NCBI GenBank assembly: GCA_963575745.1
Contig: CAUYUJ010011225.1
Location: 957,828 to 1,021,827 of the forward strand
Length of the DNA stretch: 64,000 nt
Reading direction: 5' to 3'
From: Prorocentrum cordatum
Taxonomy: Eukaryota; Sar; Dinophyceae; Prorocentrales; Prorocentraceae
The position numbers and the translations under genes were made by a program. Of this stretch, positions 1 through 11,813 are shown piece by piece. The notes under the pieces were generated by a model that ran no database searches, was not told where the DNA came from, and saw only the letters and a list, made by a program, of their open reading frames with translations. The stretch's first letter is position 1. Each line of letters opens with the position of its first letter.

Positions 1-49
1 GCTGCTCGGTGCCAAGGGGTGGCCTCGAGTGCGCCGACTGGCCACAGAC

Positions 50-262
50 GATGGCGTGTCGAAGCCTTCGACACGCTGTTTCTTCGGCCGCAGAAAACAG
101 CGTGTCGAACCTTTCGAAGCCTTGCTCCTGATCCTCCTTCGATGGAGGATCCTTCGAGTCGAAGAAGGTCGAGTCGAAGAGCCCTTCGCCAAAGAAAGCA
201 GCGTGTCGAACCCCGACGCCTTGCTCCTGATCCTTCCTCGACTCGAGGGGGGATCAGGAGCA
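50..262. repeat. Two-copy tandem repeat, ~106 bp
   Basis: The block around 'cagcgtgtcgaacc...ccttgctcctgatcc' occurs near 90-140 and again near 195-240, with TTCGA-rich spacers. It ends in a short foldback (cctgatcct / ggatcagg). No credible coding. The rest of 1-1330 holds only a CGA-type microsatellite and unremarkable GC-rich DNA. Confidence 0.6.
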
Positions 263-365
263 CGAACGAACATAGATTTTCGCAGGCGTTGGCGGATGTC
301 CTGGGCCGGCGCTGAGCCGCCCCCTTGGCGGCGCCTCCCAGCGCCGACGACGGCCTCGTCCCGAC

Positions 366-450
366 GGCCTCGTCCCGACGACGACGGCCACGACGACGAC
401 GACGACGGCGACGATGGACGACGGACGACGGACGACGGACGACGGACGAT
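366..450. repeat. CGA / GGACGAC microsatellite
   Basis: Consecutive CGACGACGA triplets pass into four GGACGAC(G) heptamer-like units. Arg/Asp-rich frames across it are artefacts. Confidence 0.85.
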
Positions 451-1334
451 GACGACGGACCTCCCGCAGCGCGTCTGCGGGATCGTGCCGCTCCGTGCTT
501 CCCGCGTGCTCGCGAGGATGGCATCCGCCCCGCCTGGGTCGCGTTCCGCGTCTGCGTGGCTACCCCGGAGCTGTCCGGTGCGTTCCTCACCCTGTCGGCC
601 AGGCGCGATGATCGCGCGCCGCATCCTTGAGATCTTGGCGACTCAATTTTTTCGAGCCGGGCGTTTTCGCCCAGTTTCGGGCCCCAGGACCCTCACATGT
701 GGATCTGGCTCCAAAAATGGCGCAGAAAGACGGGGTCCAGGCTTGCAGTCGTGATTTTCCACGGTGTCTCAGTTCTTTCGAGACGTCGGATCTCAGGGGC
801 GTTCCGCTGTGGCGGCCGTTCTCGAGGGGTGGGGGGGTCGCGGGCGTTCTCTAGTGGGGGGGGCGACGAGCTCGGAGGATGAGAGGATGCGGGTACCGCT
901 AACCCTCCCGTGTCGCCATGGCTCGAGTGCTGCTGGAAGTGCCCCTGGCCCAGGGTGCCCCCAGGATTTTTCCAAGGAGGCCTCTACGGCCTCCAGAGCA
1001 CCCCTCACGAGGCCCAGAGGGCCCGAGGGGCTCCAAGATGAAACGAAGAGCTGGGGGCACCTTGAGCCAGGGGCACTTTCAGCAATCCCCGAACGGCTGG
1101 ATTCGCCTTGAGAGCTTGGCATCGCTCCGACGTGTGCATGTTTTGCACGGCGAGGCCAGCGGCCAGAAAATCTGGACCATCTCGGAGCATCGCTGACCAT
1201 CTTGGGGAAAAGCACGCGTACGGAACCGAACAGTGCACGGGGAAGGGACGCCCGAGCGATGACAGGATCTCTTGGTCAGAACTCACCCCAGGAGAGGTCC
1301 AGGGAGCAGCAGTATCGGTACCTCCTATGCCTCG

Positions 1335-1503
1335 GAGGTTGATAGACCTCCTACCTTGACACGTCGATTTCACGAATTGGCCGTTATCGGTTCGCGAGAG
1401 GGCGTCGCGGCCGTCATTTTTGCGGGTCCAGGCCCGTCGGTTTCGGTCCCAGGCCGTTTCGCTAAAGGATGGTTTACTAAAAGGAGGTTTGTCCACCGCC
1501 GAA
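1335..1503 (+). repeat. Dispersed repeat family D, copy 1
   Basis: About 165 bp that recurs at 6942-7108 in the same orientation. Both run from a 'gatagacctcct' block through 'gacacgtcgatt', 'gaattggccgtt', 'ggttcgcgagaggg' and end at 'aggtttgtccaccg'. The start carries a small inverted repeat (ggaggt/acctcc). No coding capacity, so non-autonomous mobile DNA is likely. Confidence 0.75.
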
Positions 1504-2839
1504 CGGCGGTGGATCTGGGGATGCAGGAACGAGGTCCCAAAGGGCCCACCTGAGGTCCCGAAGGTGTACGGCAGGTGGATGTTGCGTCCCCCAGCGACGC
1601 CCGACGGGGGGGAAGCTGGATCACCCTACAGACAGGGGTCTTGAGTCTTGAATTGTTCCGAGTTTGGTCGTTTTGGCTGCGTCGCAGTCGGTTGCGTTCG
1701 GTCAGTTCGGTCTGGTCAATTGTTGTGTCATTGCTGCATCGCTGCGTCTTTTTTCAGCTGCGTCCGCTCGATAGAGTGGCGAGTTTCTGTCCATGCCAGG
1801 AGGGAAGAGCCCCCGCAGTTACGGATAAGAGTGAGGGAGCGGGGGTTGGATCGTCGGCCGTCTGCGAGGGTCAGCGGGCCGAGTATCTACACATTGCACA
1901 ACGAGCTTGCCGCATTGTGGGCGGATGGGTCCCAGGCGGTCGCGGGGTGGTCCTGGGGCGGGTCGCGGGGCGGGTCGCGGGACGGGTCGCGAGGCGGGTT
2001 GTGGGCGACGGCGACAACAAGAACGATGAGAATGACGATGCACCACGAAACCCCGCAACAACCATGCACCCAGGGACCGTGCGACACCGCTTTGCCCCCT
2101 CACTCTGATTATAATTAGTTATCGAGTTCGCTCTGCACCCCGCAGTCTGATCCTCCTAAGCTATAGTCCCCAAAGTCCCCCGCGCACTCTTCAGCACTGT
2201 GTCTCCTCGCCCTCGCCCTTGTCGACCTTCTCGCAGTCCTCTTCTTGCCTGAGCGCCACATGGGATCAAAGGCGGCTCGTTCAGAAAGCGCGGGAAATAG
2301 ATTCTTGACGCTTCGTGTATCCCCCGTCCATTGACGCCCTGGGTTGCCGCCCCCTCGCCGCCTGATCCGCGGCTCCCGCGCGCGCCCGGGAATTTAGTCG
2401 CGGCCGCAGCCCGACCGTGACTGCTCGCCGCCGGCGCTTCCGCCTGCGGCTGTAACAAAAAAAAAGTATCCCCCGTCCACACACGAATTCCGTTCGAGTT
2501 GCATTGGTCGGGGAGCGCGTGGGCATGCATCATGCCAGGGGGGTTGCCGTCAAGCCGAAGCCTGGGATCAACCTGAGGAGATCCAGGAGTCAACCATAAA
2601 GGCCGTCGCGGATCCTTCGATCCGGAAGCATTTTGAAGGCTTATTGGGGCCATATAATTTAAATGTTTGCGTTACAGTGCAGCGTTAATTCGTTTAGGAA
2701 GTATTTGCTGTAACTCGCGCTGTGAACAAAAAAGCAATACTTGCGACGCGCTTTAATACAATAATCCCGTGCGCGGCACAAACAAATCGAATTTGCATCG
2801 AACCTACGCACCAGAGAGAAGCTGAGTTTGAGAAGGATT
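1504..2839. other. No gene seen; 12-bp tandem at 1954-2003
   Basis: Four units of 'gcgggtcgcggg' type lie at 1954-2003. The frames through the stretch are Arg/Pro-rich shadows. From about 2650 the base composition becomes AT-richer as the satellite approaches. I find no motif, RNA gene or conserved protein. Confidence 0.5.
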
Positions 2840-4180
2840 TGCATGTCAATTTCCAGAGTTAGACAATTCCGAAGTATAGAAATGTCGAGCCAGATTGCAA
2901 GGGTTAGAGTGAAATATCGAGTTGGAGAAGAATTTGCGTATGACCTTCCAGAGTTGGATTCTAAATTGTAGAGAAATCCGAATGAGATTTGCCAGAGGAT
3001 TGCCGGTGCCAGACCGAAACATGGAGTTTGGAGAAGAGTATACTTTAATTTCCAATGTTTGAAATTATTTGGTATCGCGGCGGATTCGGAATCACATTTA
3101 TTAGATGATGTAATTGGTCAGAGAGAAACATTAAGCTCGAGAGGAGTTCGCAATTGATTTTCCAGAGCGAGAAAAGGTTCTGGATCGCGGCGCAAGTGGA
3201 TTCAGATGTGTCAGAGGATGCTGGGGCCAGGAAGGAATTCCATTGCAAGGGCATGGAATAAATATAGAGTTGGAGTGGCATTTGCAACTTGATTTCAATA
3301 AGTAGAAAGAATTCAGAATCGCGGCGGGATTGGAATCAGACTCGCCCGAGGACTGCCAGTGCTCAGAAGACATTTTGAGTTGGAGAAGGCTTTGTAAGTG
3401 AAAACCTGAGATAGAAAGGATTCTGAATCTTGGCGGCACTGGAACCATACTCGCCCGAGGACTGCCAGATCCAGGGCGAAATATTGACTTGGAGCGAAAG
3501 TGGTAATTGAATTTCCAGAGTTAGAAAGGATTCTGAATCGTAGAGGATTTTGATGAGTCTGATTTGCCTATGGAGTGCCAGGGCCAGCATCTGGGAATTC
3601 AGATTCGAATCCACATGCGAGTCAGAAAACTTTTTTGAACTCTGGAAACTCCGTTGCTCACTCTTCTCCAACTCAATATATATCTCTCTGGCCCCGGTAT
3701 CCTCTGGCACATATGAGTCCAATGCCGCCGCGATTTGGAATCCTTTCAAATTCTTGGAATGTCTGGTGCAAATTCCTATCCAATTCAATAGTTCTCGCTG
3801 GTCCTTGTACTCCTCTGGCAATCATGCAATCATGAGTCCAATTCCCGCCGCGATTCAGAATCCCTTCTAAGTCTTGGAAATATACATGCACATTCCTCTT
3901 CTTATTTCTGTCCTTCGCATCCTCTGTCAAATCTGATTCCAATGCCGCAGAGATTCGGGATCCGTTTTAAGTCTGGAGATGAAGTGTCAAATCGTTGTCC
4001 ACCTCCATACTATTTATCTCTGGGTCTGGCAATTCTCTTGCAAAGCTGTTTCTAATGTATATACGATGCTGAACTCTCTTGAACTCTGGATATTCAATTC
4101 CATTTTTTCCAAGTCCTTATTTCCGTCTGGCGCGGGCATCATTTGGCATATCTGAACTCATTTCCGCCGCGATTCGCAAT

Positions 4181-4973
4181 ACAGGCAGCTGGTTTACGCA
4201 GACGATACTCTGCTCATGGCCAGGACAGTTGATGACATTCAACGGTGGCTCCAGGCAGTGTGCCAATCTGCAGCCAACGTGGGTCTGGAGATGCTCTGGG
4301 GCAAACTGCAACTGTTGAGGGTTCGCTGCAATGGGATCGTTCGCACGCCCACAGGGAAAATCATCGAGGTTAAAGACACGCTGTCCTACTTGGGAACCAC
4401 AATCAGCAGCGACGGGCGAGCGAGTGGCGAAATAACGAGACGGATCGACATGGCTTTTGCCGCTTTCAGAAGCATGAAGCAGCTTTGGAGCCATACTTCG
4501 ATTTCTCTAGACAGGAAAGTGGAGCTGTTCAACGGCATTGTGATGCCCAAGCTGTTGTACAGCCTCAGCGCAGTCTGGTTGAATGCTGCAGAGCGGAGGC
4601 GGACGAACGGGGCACAGGCCCGGATGCTGAGATGTGTCGCTGGCATCAAGCATTCCATGATCTCCCGTGTCTCCAATGACGAGGTGCGCCGGATAACGAA
4701 GCAGGAGCTCGCCACTGACATGCTGCTGAAACACCAATTGGATCTATATTGCAAAGCCGCCCAGGGAGGCGACCACTGTCCGTTACGTAACGCGGTGTTC
4801 TACCCGGGGACCACGATACCGGTCAATGATATGTACGTTCGGAACAGTGGCGCCCCCCGGGTGGAGTGGGCGAAGCAGCTGTGCCCACTTCTTCGAGCTC
4901 GCTTGCGTGCTGATGCACGCCGCGCCGACGCGCCGTAGGGCGTATGGCACACCTCACCTCACCTCACCTTACC
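4181..4973 (+). mobile_element. 5'-truncated LINE insertion in satellite
   Basis: The left junction falls in a satellite unit just after 'gcgattcgcaat' and the right junction at 'ggaaattaaaatgcacattcc', also satellite sequence. The insert opens inside the RT catalytic motif and ends about 15 bp after the stop codon in a short CTCAC tandem (about 4952-4970), a typical simple-repeat LINE tail. No clear target-site duplication was seen. Confidence 0.75.
4186..4938 (+). pseudogene. LINE reverse transcriptase, C-terminal fragment
   Basis: The frame enters at QLVYADDTLLMAR; YADD at 4195-4206 is the RT motif C metal-binding site. The first ATG (4216) lies just inside it, so this is not a native start. 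Downstream are motif D/E and thumb features shared by LINE RTs: YLGTTISSDG, R-I-D-M-A-FAAFRSM, KVELFNGIVMPKLLY, AQARMLRCVAGI. It stops at a TAG at 4936. The N-terminal endonuclease and RT fingers are missing, as expected for 5' truncation during target-primed reverse transcription. The ~250 codons have no internal stop, so the insertion is fairly recent. It is from a different family than the LINE at 36.3-44.5 kb, whose motif C is VIDD. Confidence 0.85.
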
Positions 4974-5404
4974 TGGAAATTAAAATGCACATTCCTCTCC
5001 AACTCAATAGTTCTCGCGGGCCCTGGTAATCCTCAGGCAATTCTGGGTCAATTCCCCGACGATTCAGAATTGCCCTAACTCTGCAAATTTAATTGCAACT
5101 TCTTCTTCGACTTCAAATTTCCCCCTGGCCTTGGCATCCTCCGGTAAATCTCAGCCCACGTCCGCAGCGATTCTGAGTCTTTCCTGATTCCTTGAATCTC
5201 GAATGAGAGTTCCTCTCCAACTCAATTTACCCCGCTGGCCCTGGCAATCCTTTGGCAATTCTGATTCGGATCCCTCTACGATTCGAAGTCCGTTTTGCTT
5301 GCAGCATGGCCGCCGAGAGTACGTATTAGCTGCAACGATTAACAGTACAGTTGCAGCATTATTTGCTCGTCGCATTATCCTTGTTTTTTGTTTGATCGTA
5401 CTTG

Positions 5405-5885
5405 GGCACTGTCGGAGCCATGTTGGATCCCTTTGGGGCTTCTCTTTGACCCCTCTCAGGGTCATCTGGGGCCCTCTTGGGGCCATCTTGGAGCACACTG
5501 ATCAAAACAAGGGCTTCGCCGATTAGTACAGCCCTTCTGGAACCCGAACCAAACTCTTCTCTTGGAGCCCTCTTGTGTGGCTCTTCGGGCGCTCTGGGGA
5601 CGTCTTGGAGCTGTACGGCTCCCTCATCGGGTGCTCATGCTTTGCGATCCTGCAGCCACCGGCATCAGATTTCCATCAGAAACGGAAAGGCGAGAAGGCG
5701 AAAATCATATAAGCATTGTTGGTGTCTGAAGGGGTTTGATTTTTGGAGGGCGTCCTCGGGAGGCTCCGTGGCCATCTGGTGCCTTTTGGATGCATGCTAG
5801 ACGCCATCTTGAGATGTCTTTGTGCCATCTTGGAGGCCATCCTGGGCTTTACGAGGCCATCTTGGAGCCATCTTGGATGCTGTGA
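5405..5885. repeat. CTTGG/GCCATCTTGG degenerate repeat block 1
   Basis: Irregular tandem of 9-18 bp units such as 'gccctcttgg', 'gccatcttggag' and 'gacgtcttggagc'. Related blocks lie at 13565-15945, 20905-21090, 32855-32960, 55585-56020 and 61640-61960. Frames give GPLGAILE- or PKMAPR-like shadows. Confidence 0.7.
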
Positions 5886-6941
5886 CGCCTTTCGGGCCGT
5901 GTGCAGACACCAAGGGGGGGGGGGAGTTTTGGGGGGAGGCAAGCCATTTCCTTGAGGGGAAGGAACGGCTTGGAAGAAGAAGAGAAAAGAAGAAGGAGAA
6001 GAAACGCTCAGAACCGCGCGCCCTGTGGGAGGGAATTGTCTCGAGGCGTCCTGTGCACATCGATTCCCATATGTTCTGCGCTCTGATATCACACAGGATA
6101 TCCGTTGTCTTCGGAGTACTTGCGGTGTGTCTGTCTCCGGATTTCATGTGGTGTATCTATATCCGCCCAGAGGGATGTGAAGAATTCAGAAATCTTCCAC
6201 ATACTTCCAAAGGTTACCAATTGTCGCCGAACATGTATGCACATCTCCCAACACCAAATCTCGAGCTCCGACGTCCTGAAACGGCCGCACGTACGACTTC
6301 GTGACAAATCGTTCGGATTCCGTCATCTCCCGACCTCGGGAGGAATTTCTCGAGCCAGAATGTCTCCGTGAGTCCATGCCGCCCAAGCGAGGCTGAAGCA
6401 GTTGGGTCGGAACATCGCGCCGTATCGCCGATGCGGCGCGATTTGGAGCCCGACCGTCTCCATCCCTGCGCAAGCTCGGCACAAGTTGGCAAAAATGCAA
6501 AGCAGACCCCTCAGAGGGGTCCACGCTGGCGCATCTAGGGACTCACGGGGGGCTTTGGAGCCAACCACCAGGACTTCTGGGCAGCGTGAGGAGTGGCCAC
6601 GAAAGGTGCGTGGTGTGCTCTGGGAGGCGCGCGAGAGCGGGCAACAACCCACGGACCCAGGGGGGCTCTGGAGCCGACCACCAGCACGGTCGAGCAGCGT
6701 GAGGAGTGGCCGCGAAATATGCGAGTAGTGCCGTGGAAGGCGTGCGAGAGCGGGCAACACGCCTAGGATGCATCTCCTGGGAGGTCGTGCTCAGCATCGA
6801 CGCTGGCGTATCTGTGACCGGAAGCAGTCCAGCCAAGTCCATTTGTTTGTTTGTTCAAAACATCCGCGTGGTTCATAATGACCCGGCGCAGTCGGGATCA
6901 ATTTTTCGCTCAATCTTGGGCTTTATCTTGCCCAGTGATCG
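5886..6941. other. No gene recognised
   Basis: Contains a purine-rich run near 5960-6000 and two loose ~120-bp related segments near 6500-6620 and 6630-6760, sharing 'tttggagccraccaccag', 'cgtgaggagtggcc' and 'gagagcgggcaaca'. No protein family, RNA gene or start/stop architecture stands out. Confidence 0.4.
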
Positions 6942-7108
6942 GAGTTTGATAGACCTCCTGCGCTGACACGTCGATTAGCGAATTGGCCGTTTTCGGTTCG
7001 CGAGAGGGAGTCGCGGCCGTCATTTTTTCGGGTCCAGATCCGTCAGTTGCGGCCCCAGGCCGTTTTCACGAAGGGGAGGTTTGCTAAAGGGAGGTTTGTC
7101 CACCGTCG
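6942..7108 (+). repeat. Dispersed repeat family D, copy 2
   Basis: Second copy of the 1335-1503 repeat: 'gatagacctcct', 'gctgacacgtcgatt', 'gcgaattggccgtt', 'gcggccgtcatttttt' and a terminal 'ggaggtttgtccaccg'. Differences are scattered substitutions and small indels. Confidence 0.75.
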
Positions 7109-7298
7109 AAATGACCCTTGAATCGAGCGGCTGGCTTCGAGCCGCTCTTGCGAAGGCCTCCCAGGAGTCGTCTCCCGAGCGTGAGCAGAGGTGGCGCTCC
7201 GGCAGCCCGCGCAGGGGCGCGCGTCGGCGCGCGCGCGCGGCAGCGCCTCGCGCCTCGCACCTCATCTCGCACCATTTTCGTCGGGTGTTGCCAGAAGT

Positions 7299-7451
7299 TG
7301 ATGGGCCTGTTTTCCACTACCTCCACCATCAGTTGGAGGGGGAGGGGGTCCTCCTCCTCCTCCTCCTCCTCCTCCTCCTCCTCCTCCTCCTCCTCCGCCG
7401 TCCCCCCATCCAACTTCATTATGGTGGTGGTGTTGGAAAACAGGCCCATCA
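7299..7451. mobile_element. MITE family B, copy 1 (18-bp TIR, 5-bp TSD)
   Basis: Foldback element of 153 bp. The left end TGATGGGCCTGTTTTCCA is perfectly complementary to the right end, and looser complementarity extends to ~48 bp per arm. It is flanked by GAAGT at 7294-7298 and 7452-7456. The centre is a TCC microsatellite (about 7347-7398). It encodes nothing. Copy 2 is at 29815-29980. Confidence 0.9.
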
Positions 7452-8237
7452 GAAGTGGTCCCGGCCCAAGGTGCCCCCAGTTTGGTCGCGCCACTCAGTC
7501 TCGTGAGGGGTGCCTTGGAGGCCATCTGGGCATGCAGGGGCCACCCGACGCCGGGGGCACCTCTTGGCATCACCCGACCCGGTTGGCCCGCCTCTGGCCC
7601 CATGGGGCCACCTGGCCCCAGGGACACCTTCGGCAACGCCCGACCTGGGTGGCCGGCCATTCCTCTGCGGCGCGCCCGGGGGGGGGAAGTGAGAAGGGGC
7701 GTGCTTTCTCAGAAGACTCGGAAGTCCCTCAGCCTTCTCAGAAGCTTCCTGAGCCTTCCCCGAAAACAGAAAGCTGCTCAGGAGGCTGGAAGCCCCGCCG
7801 CCTTCTGAGAAGGCCTTATCCTTCTCTTTCCCCCCCCCGGGCTTCGCCACCGACTTCTTAGTTTTTGGGTCATATCTCGGGTCTCCGGCGGCCGTTCGGG
7901 ACGATCTGGGCACCCCCGGAACGTGCTGAGCGAGGCGCAGCCGCTGGAACGCATCCCGAGGGTGGAACACCGCCGAGAACCGACGACAACGCCCGAAAAC
8001 CTCCAACCCGAAAATTGCCCCCTCGCTCGCTCGCCGCCGAATGCCTCCCTGGCGCGCCCGGCGCCCCGCGCAGCACGCACACCTGGGGCCTGGCGGAGCC
8101 GGTCGTGGCCTTCAGCTACCGCGGCGACGACGCGAGGGAGGGCCAGCGGCGCTGCTTCTCGGCGCCGCGGCGTGCCCTGCCGCCGCTCCTCGTCGCCCTC
8201 GTCGCCGCCACTCGTGGTCCGTCGTCCGTCGTTTTCC

Positions 8238-8242
8238 GTCGT

Positions 8243-8310
<68 letters not shown>

Positions 8311-8376
8311 CGTCGTCGTCCGTCGTCGTCGTCGTCGTCGTCGTCGTCCGTCGTCGTCGTCCGTCGTCGTCCCCCG
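8238..8376. repeat. TCG microsatellite
   Basis: Nearly pure TCG/GTC run with a few CCG interruptions. It creates poly-Ser, poly-Val and poly-Arg shadow frames on + and poly-Asp, poly-Thr and poly-Arg on -. Confidence 0.95.
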
Positions 8377-8961
8377 CGCGGCTGGAAGGTGCAGTCCGGC
8401 TCCACGCAGAAGGGCGACCCCGTCCACGTGTGCCACGGCCCGCTCGTGGAGGCCGGCCCCCGCCCAAAGCCCGCCCCCCACCCCAGGCCGCTGCTCGGGC
8501 CGCCCGCGATCCGACTCGATGCGAGTCGATTCGTCCGGGCGCAACAAAGAGCCACAACCACGACTCTAAGTTCAGAGGAGGAAAAGGTACCCATCCCGCT
8601 ACTCTTCCCTTGTTTTCCCTCTTTTCGGCCTTGTGAGAGGCCCTCGTCGCCACTGCTGGATGCGCCTCGAAACTCTCGTTAGAACACACCCCGGATGTCC
8701 ACGGAGTAGCGATGCCGGTACCTCTTGGTTTCCCCATCTCCTGAGGGTCCTTCAGGGGAGATGCCGCCGACCTCGACAGGAACACCTTGGTTGTGACTGT
8801 GGTCGATTTGGCCTTCCTGGGGCGTTACATCGACCGCAACCAGGACTGAGCTGGTTTCGGTGTTCTGACGGTGGCAGGCAATGAGCAAGACATGATCGCT
8901 TGCCGTCCCCGCAATTCGCTGGCTGGGGCCGCGACCCCGATTCGACTCCCCGGGCACGCTC

Positions 8962-9112
8962 GCGGCGTGAGAGCATCAGGGCGGAGGCTGTGCTAATCGT
9001 TTTCGGCCTGCGGGGGCCCTCGCCGGACCCCGGGGCCGTCGAAAATCAATGCGGGATGAGAACCGGGCCCCAGGGGCAGGGTCGGGACCTCCAGGGACCG
9101 CGTAACGAACAA
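8962..9112 (+). repeat. Dispersed repeat family F, copy 1
   Basis: Matches 31237-31392 in order: 'gagagcatc..ggcggaggct', 'tttcggcctgcgggggccct', 'cgccgga', 'ggggccgtcgaaaa', then 'gggcagggtcgggacctcca'. No coding. Confidence 0.65.
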
Positions 9113-9287
9113 GTCAAGACATCGCATGTTTGGGTCGAATCGGCTGGATTCACCGGCATCGGCCGTGCGCAGCGATCTCCGAATCTATGCGATTCGGGGC
9201 GGTTCTTTGGCGACCCGATCTGTTTCGGTATTCGATCCAGCTCAGGCCTGGGCTGTCCGCGATCGCTGCTGGTGCCGTCTGAGGAAG

Positions 9288-9378
9288 GAGAGGAGGAGGA
9301 GGAGGAGGAGGAGGAGGAGGAGGAGGAGGAGGAGGAGGAGGAGGAGGAGGAGGAGGAGGAGGAGGAGGAGGAGGAGGG
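9288..9378. repeat. GGA microsatellite
   Basis: Almost uninterrupted GGA/GAG run. Similar tracts lie at 9812-9856 and 10180-10227. The poly-Glu, poly-Arg, poly-Ser, poly-Pro and poly-Leu frames here are artefacts. Confidence 0.95.
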
Positions 9379-10763
9379 GTTGGCAGGTGGCATAGGCGCA
9401 TCTGCTTCTGCAGGGTGCAGTACAGTGCAGGAGAGGGGGAGGGTGGAGGGAAGAGGACCGTGGAGGGAGGAGGAAGAGCACGCGGGGAGAGTGGCGGGGG
9501 AGGGGCGGGGCGGAGTGGGGCAAGGAGGGGGGCACGGGTGGGGCGGGTCGGGGAGCGGGTGGGAGCCCAGGGTGGGCGAGTGGACGGATGAGCGGGTCGA
9601 CGGCTCGGCGAGCAGGCATAGCAGGCAGCGGGTAGGATAGGCGGGGTTGGGACGGTCGCTGGGCACCGTGATGGGGAGAAGGCGAGGCGAGGCGAGGCGA
9701 TCCGCATAAAGAGGGATGGTCGTCCAACTTCAGCTGTGAGACCAGAAAGGTTCCCCCGCGTGAGCAGTATGCAGTAAGGACCCGGCAGCCCTTCGACATC
9801 GTATCGGAGCCAGGAGGAGAAGGAGGAGGAGGAGGAGGAGGAGGAGGAGGAGGAGGATGGGGAGGCGCAGGGTAGGGGTCCTCTTGGAATTCAGAGCTTC
9901 ATGGAGGCACGGGGGGGATGGGGGCTTTGGGGGCGTCTATCTTCCTTTCCCTCTTGTCCTCCCTCCTCTCGGCCTTTCCTCTTTTTCTGTTCCTAAGACG
10001 GACGTGTGACCTCATGCGTGCACCCGTGCACCCGAAGACGGTGTGGAAGAGAAGGGGGAGGAGGGGAAATGGAGGCTTAAATTAGGAGAGGAGGGAGCGA
10101 GCTTGGAGTGCGTATTTTTTTTTGGAGTGCGAGGGCGGGATCGGGGGGAGGGGGCAGAAAAGGCTGGCGGCTGATACCGAGGAGGAGGAGGAAGAGGAGG
10201 AGGAGGAGGAGGAGGAGGAGGAGGAGGCCGCGGCCGAGGGTGGAGGAGGGGGTTTGAGGAGGCATGGGATTGGAGGGGCAATACGAGCAACTGTTCAATA
10301 TATCATCATATCGGCAACGATGAAAAACAATGTGTGTTCCGCCGCGGCGGGATGGACACGATTAGACCACCTGGAGGGCATGGCCACGCCTCCTCTGCGC
10401 TCGGGCTCGCGCTTGGCGCGCGCACGCGCGCGGGAAGGCCTGCGTTCACCGCAGGCCTGGGCGCACCACAGTCCCACCTGTGCGGAAAAGCGTTCCCCAG
10501 TAGCAGCATGAGTGAAGTGTACTGACTGCGGCTTGTAGGTCGAGCCGGCACCAAAATTGCACCGCTTCGCGCTAGCGGAGAACGCGTGCGCAAATTGTAG
10601 CCGCGCGCACGGCGAATCTTCAAACCAAGGCCGTGGTATCCCTGACGAGGCGCAGACCATGGCACGTAAGCAACACACGAATCGTATCACACCCGCTGAG
10701 GAAGCGCGCGCACGGGATTGGATACCGCACATTGGCCTCAGGCAGAGCAGAAACAATGCGTAC

Positions 10764-10838
10764 CTTTCCTCTGAATGACGTCGCAAGGGCGCAATGGACG
10801 ACCAGGAGCAGGAGGAGGACAGACACGGGGAAGGACAT
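10764..10838 (-). CDS. Candidate first exon, secreted protein
   Basis: On the minus strand an ATG at 10838 opens MSFPVSVLLLLLVVHCALA, a good signal peptide (short N-region, Leu/Val core, A-x-A type cleavage). After 25 codons the frame reaches 'gaaag|gtacgc', a plausible GT splice donor at 10763. A possible second coding stretch on the same strand lies near 10560-10480 but I cannot place its acceptor. The Leu core partly comes from a CTC-rich run, which weakens the case. Nothing identifies the protein. Confidence 0.25.
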
Positions 10839-11813
10839 CACTTTTTGTTTTTTCAAGTTGTTTGCCCCAGGTTTGTATCCGTGGTCCCGGCTATCGTGAA
10901 GTCCATTGGGGGGGAGGGGTTGGCGGATTTTCACAGCGACGGCCTCACGCTGGGGGGAACAGCGAGGGAGGGCGAGGGAGGTGCTCGAGACGAGGGGGAG
11001 GAGGGAGGACGGATGGTGGCAGGAGGTGGGGAGCGCGTGCGAGGCGCAGGCGGAGCCCGCGCACTGAGGTCGAGTGGGAACCCTGCCACGTTCGGGGCAG
11101 TCTGATTCACCCGCAAGGCGCGGAGAGAGGCTGCCCCTTCCTGGCCTCCGCAGGTGGGGGCCTGAGACTGGGACTGACCGTATGGGGCGAGAGCCCTCTC
11201 GTTCCAGAACGCCGTGCCGAGCTACACCTCCTCCTGAGGCAGGTCATCAAGGGTGGCCTTGACCGTAACTCTCTGAAGCCTCTGTGTAAACGCTAAACAT
11301 ATCGGTGGGGCAGACAGTCCTGCAGCCTCGCAATCTCAAAGTCGCCGTTGTGGCCCTGAAGAGTTGGCTGTGTCCTGGGAGCGCCGTGAGAGCACGAGGA
11401 TCACTGCGGTTCGGGCTTGGCGTGTCGTGGAGCTCGAAGTCGGCTGGCCTGAGCGGCAGCCAAAACAGGTAAGCGGGCGGTCGCCAGGTGAGCGCCTCGA
11501 AGACCTACGACGTGGCCGTGCACCTGGACTGGGACCCGCGGCGCCCCAGGAGTGCCCGTGGCCCCTTTGCCGCAGGCCGAGGAGAAGGAGAAGGAGAAGG
11601 AGCAGCATGAACAGCAGGAGGACGGCAGGTTGATGTCGTGCCGACACGGCGGCGACCCTGCGGGGTGTTCAAGGTTAACGCCGCTGGATGCTTGGAATCG
11701 GTCGATATCGAGTGACCTGCGCTGTTGGGAAGCCACACTGGTTCCAAGCGGTGGCAGGAGCCGATGCCGAAGTCGGCATGATACGAACTCACCGTAATTA
11801 GGAGAGAGAGGAG

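Larger units (their letters stand above)
2840..5300. repeat. Inverted ~115-bp satellite array split by a LINE
   Basis: Degenerate units of roughly 110-130 bp share 'ggattctgaatcgcggcgg', 'gaggactgccagggcc' and 'gagttggagaaga'. From about 2840 to 3545 they read in one direction. From about 3600 on they appear as the reverse complement (e.g. 3845-3900, 5050-5090, 5160-5290). The array is AT-richer than its surroundings. The unit after 4170 is interrupted by a truncated LINE and resumes near 4974. Confidence 0.8.

Noticed and set aside
9288-9400. Poly-Glu/poly-Arg/poly-Pro proteins
   Set aside because: Pure translation of a GGA microsatellite; the same applies at 7347, 8238, 10180, 31500, 32070, 53700 and 61540.
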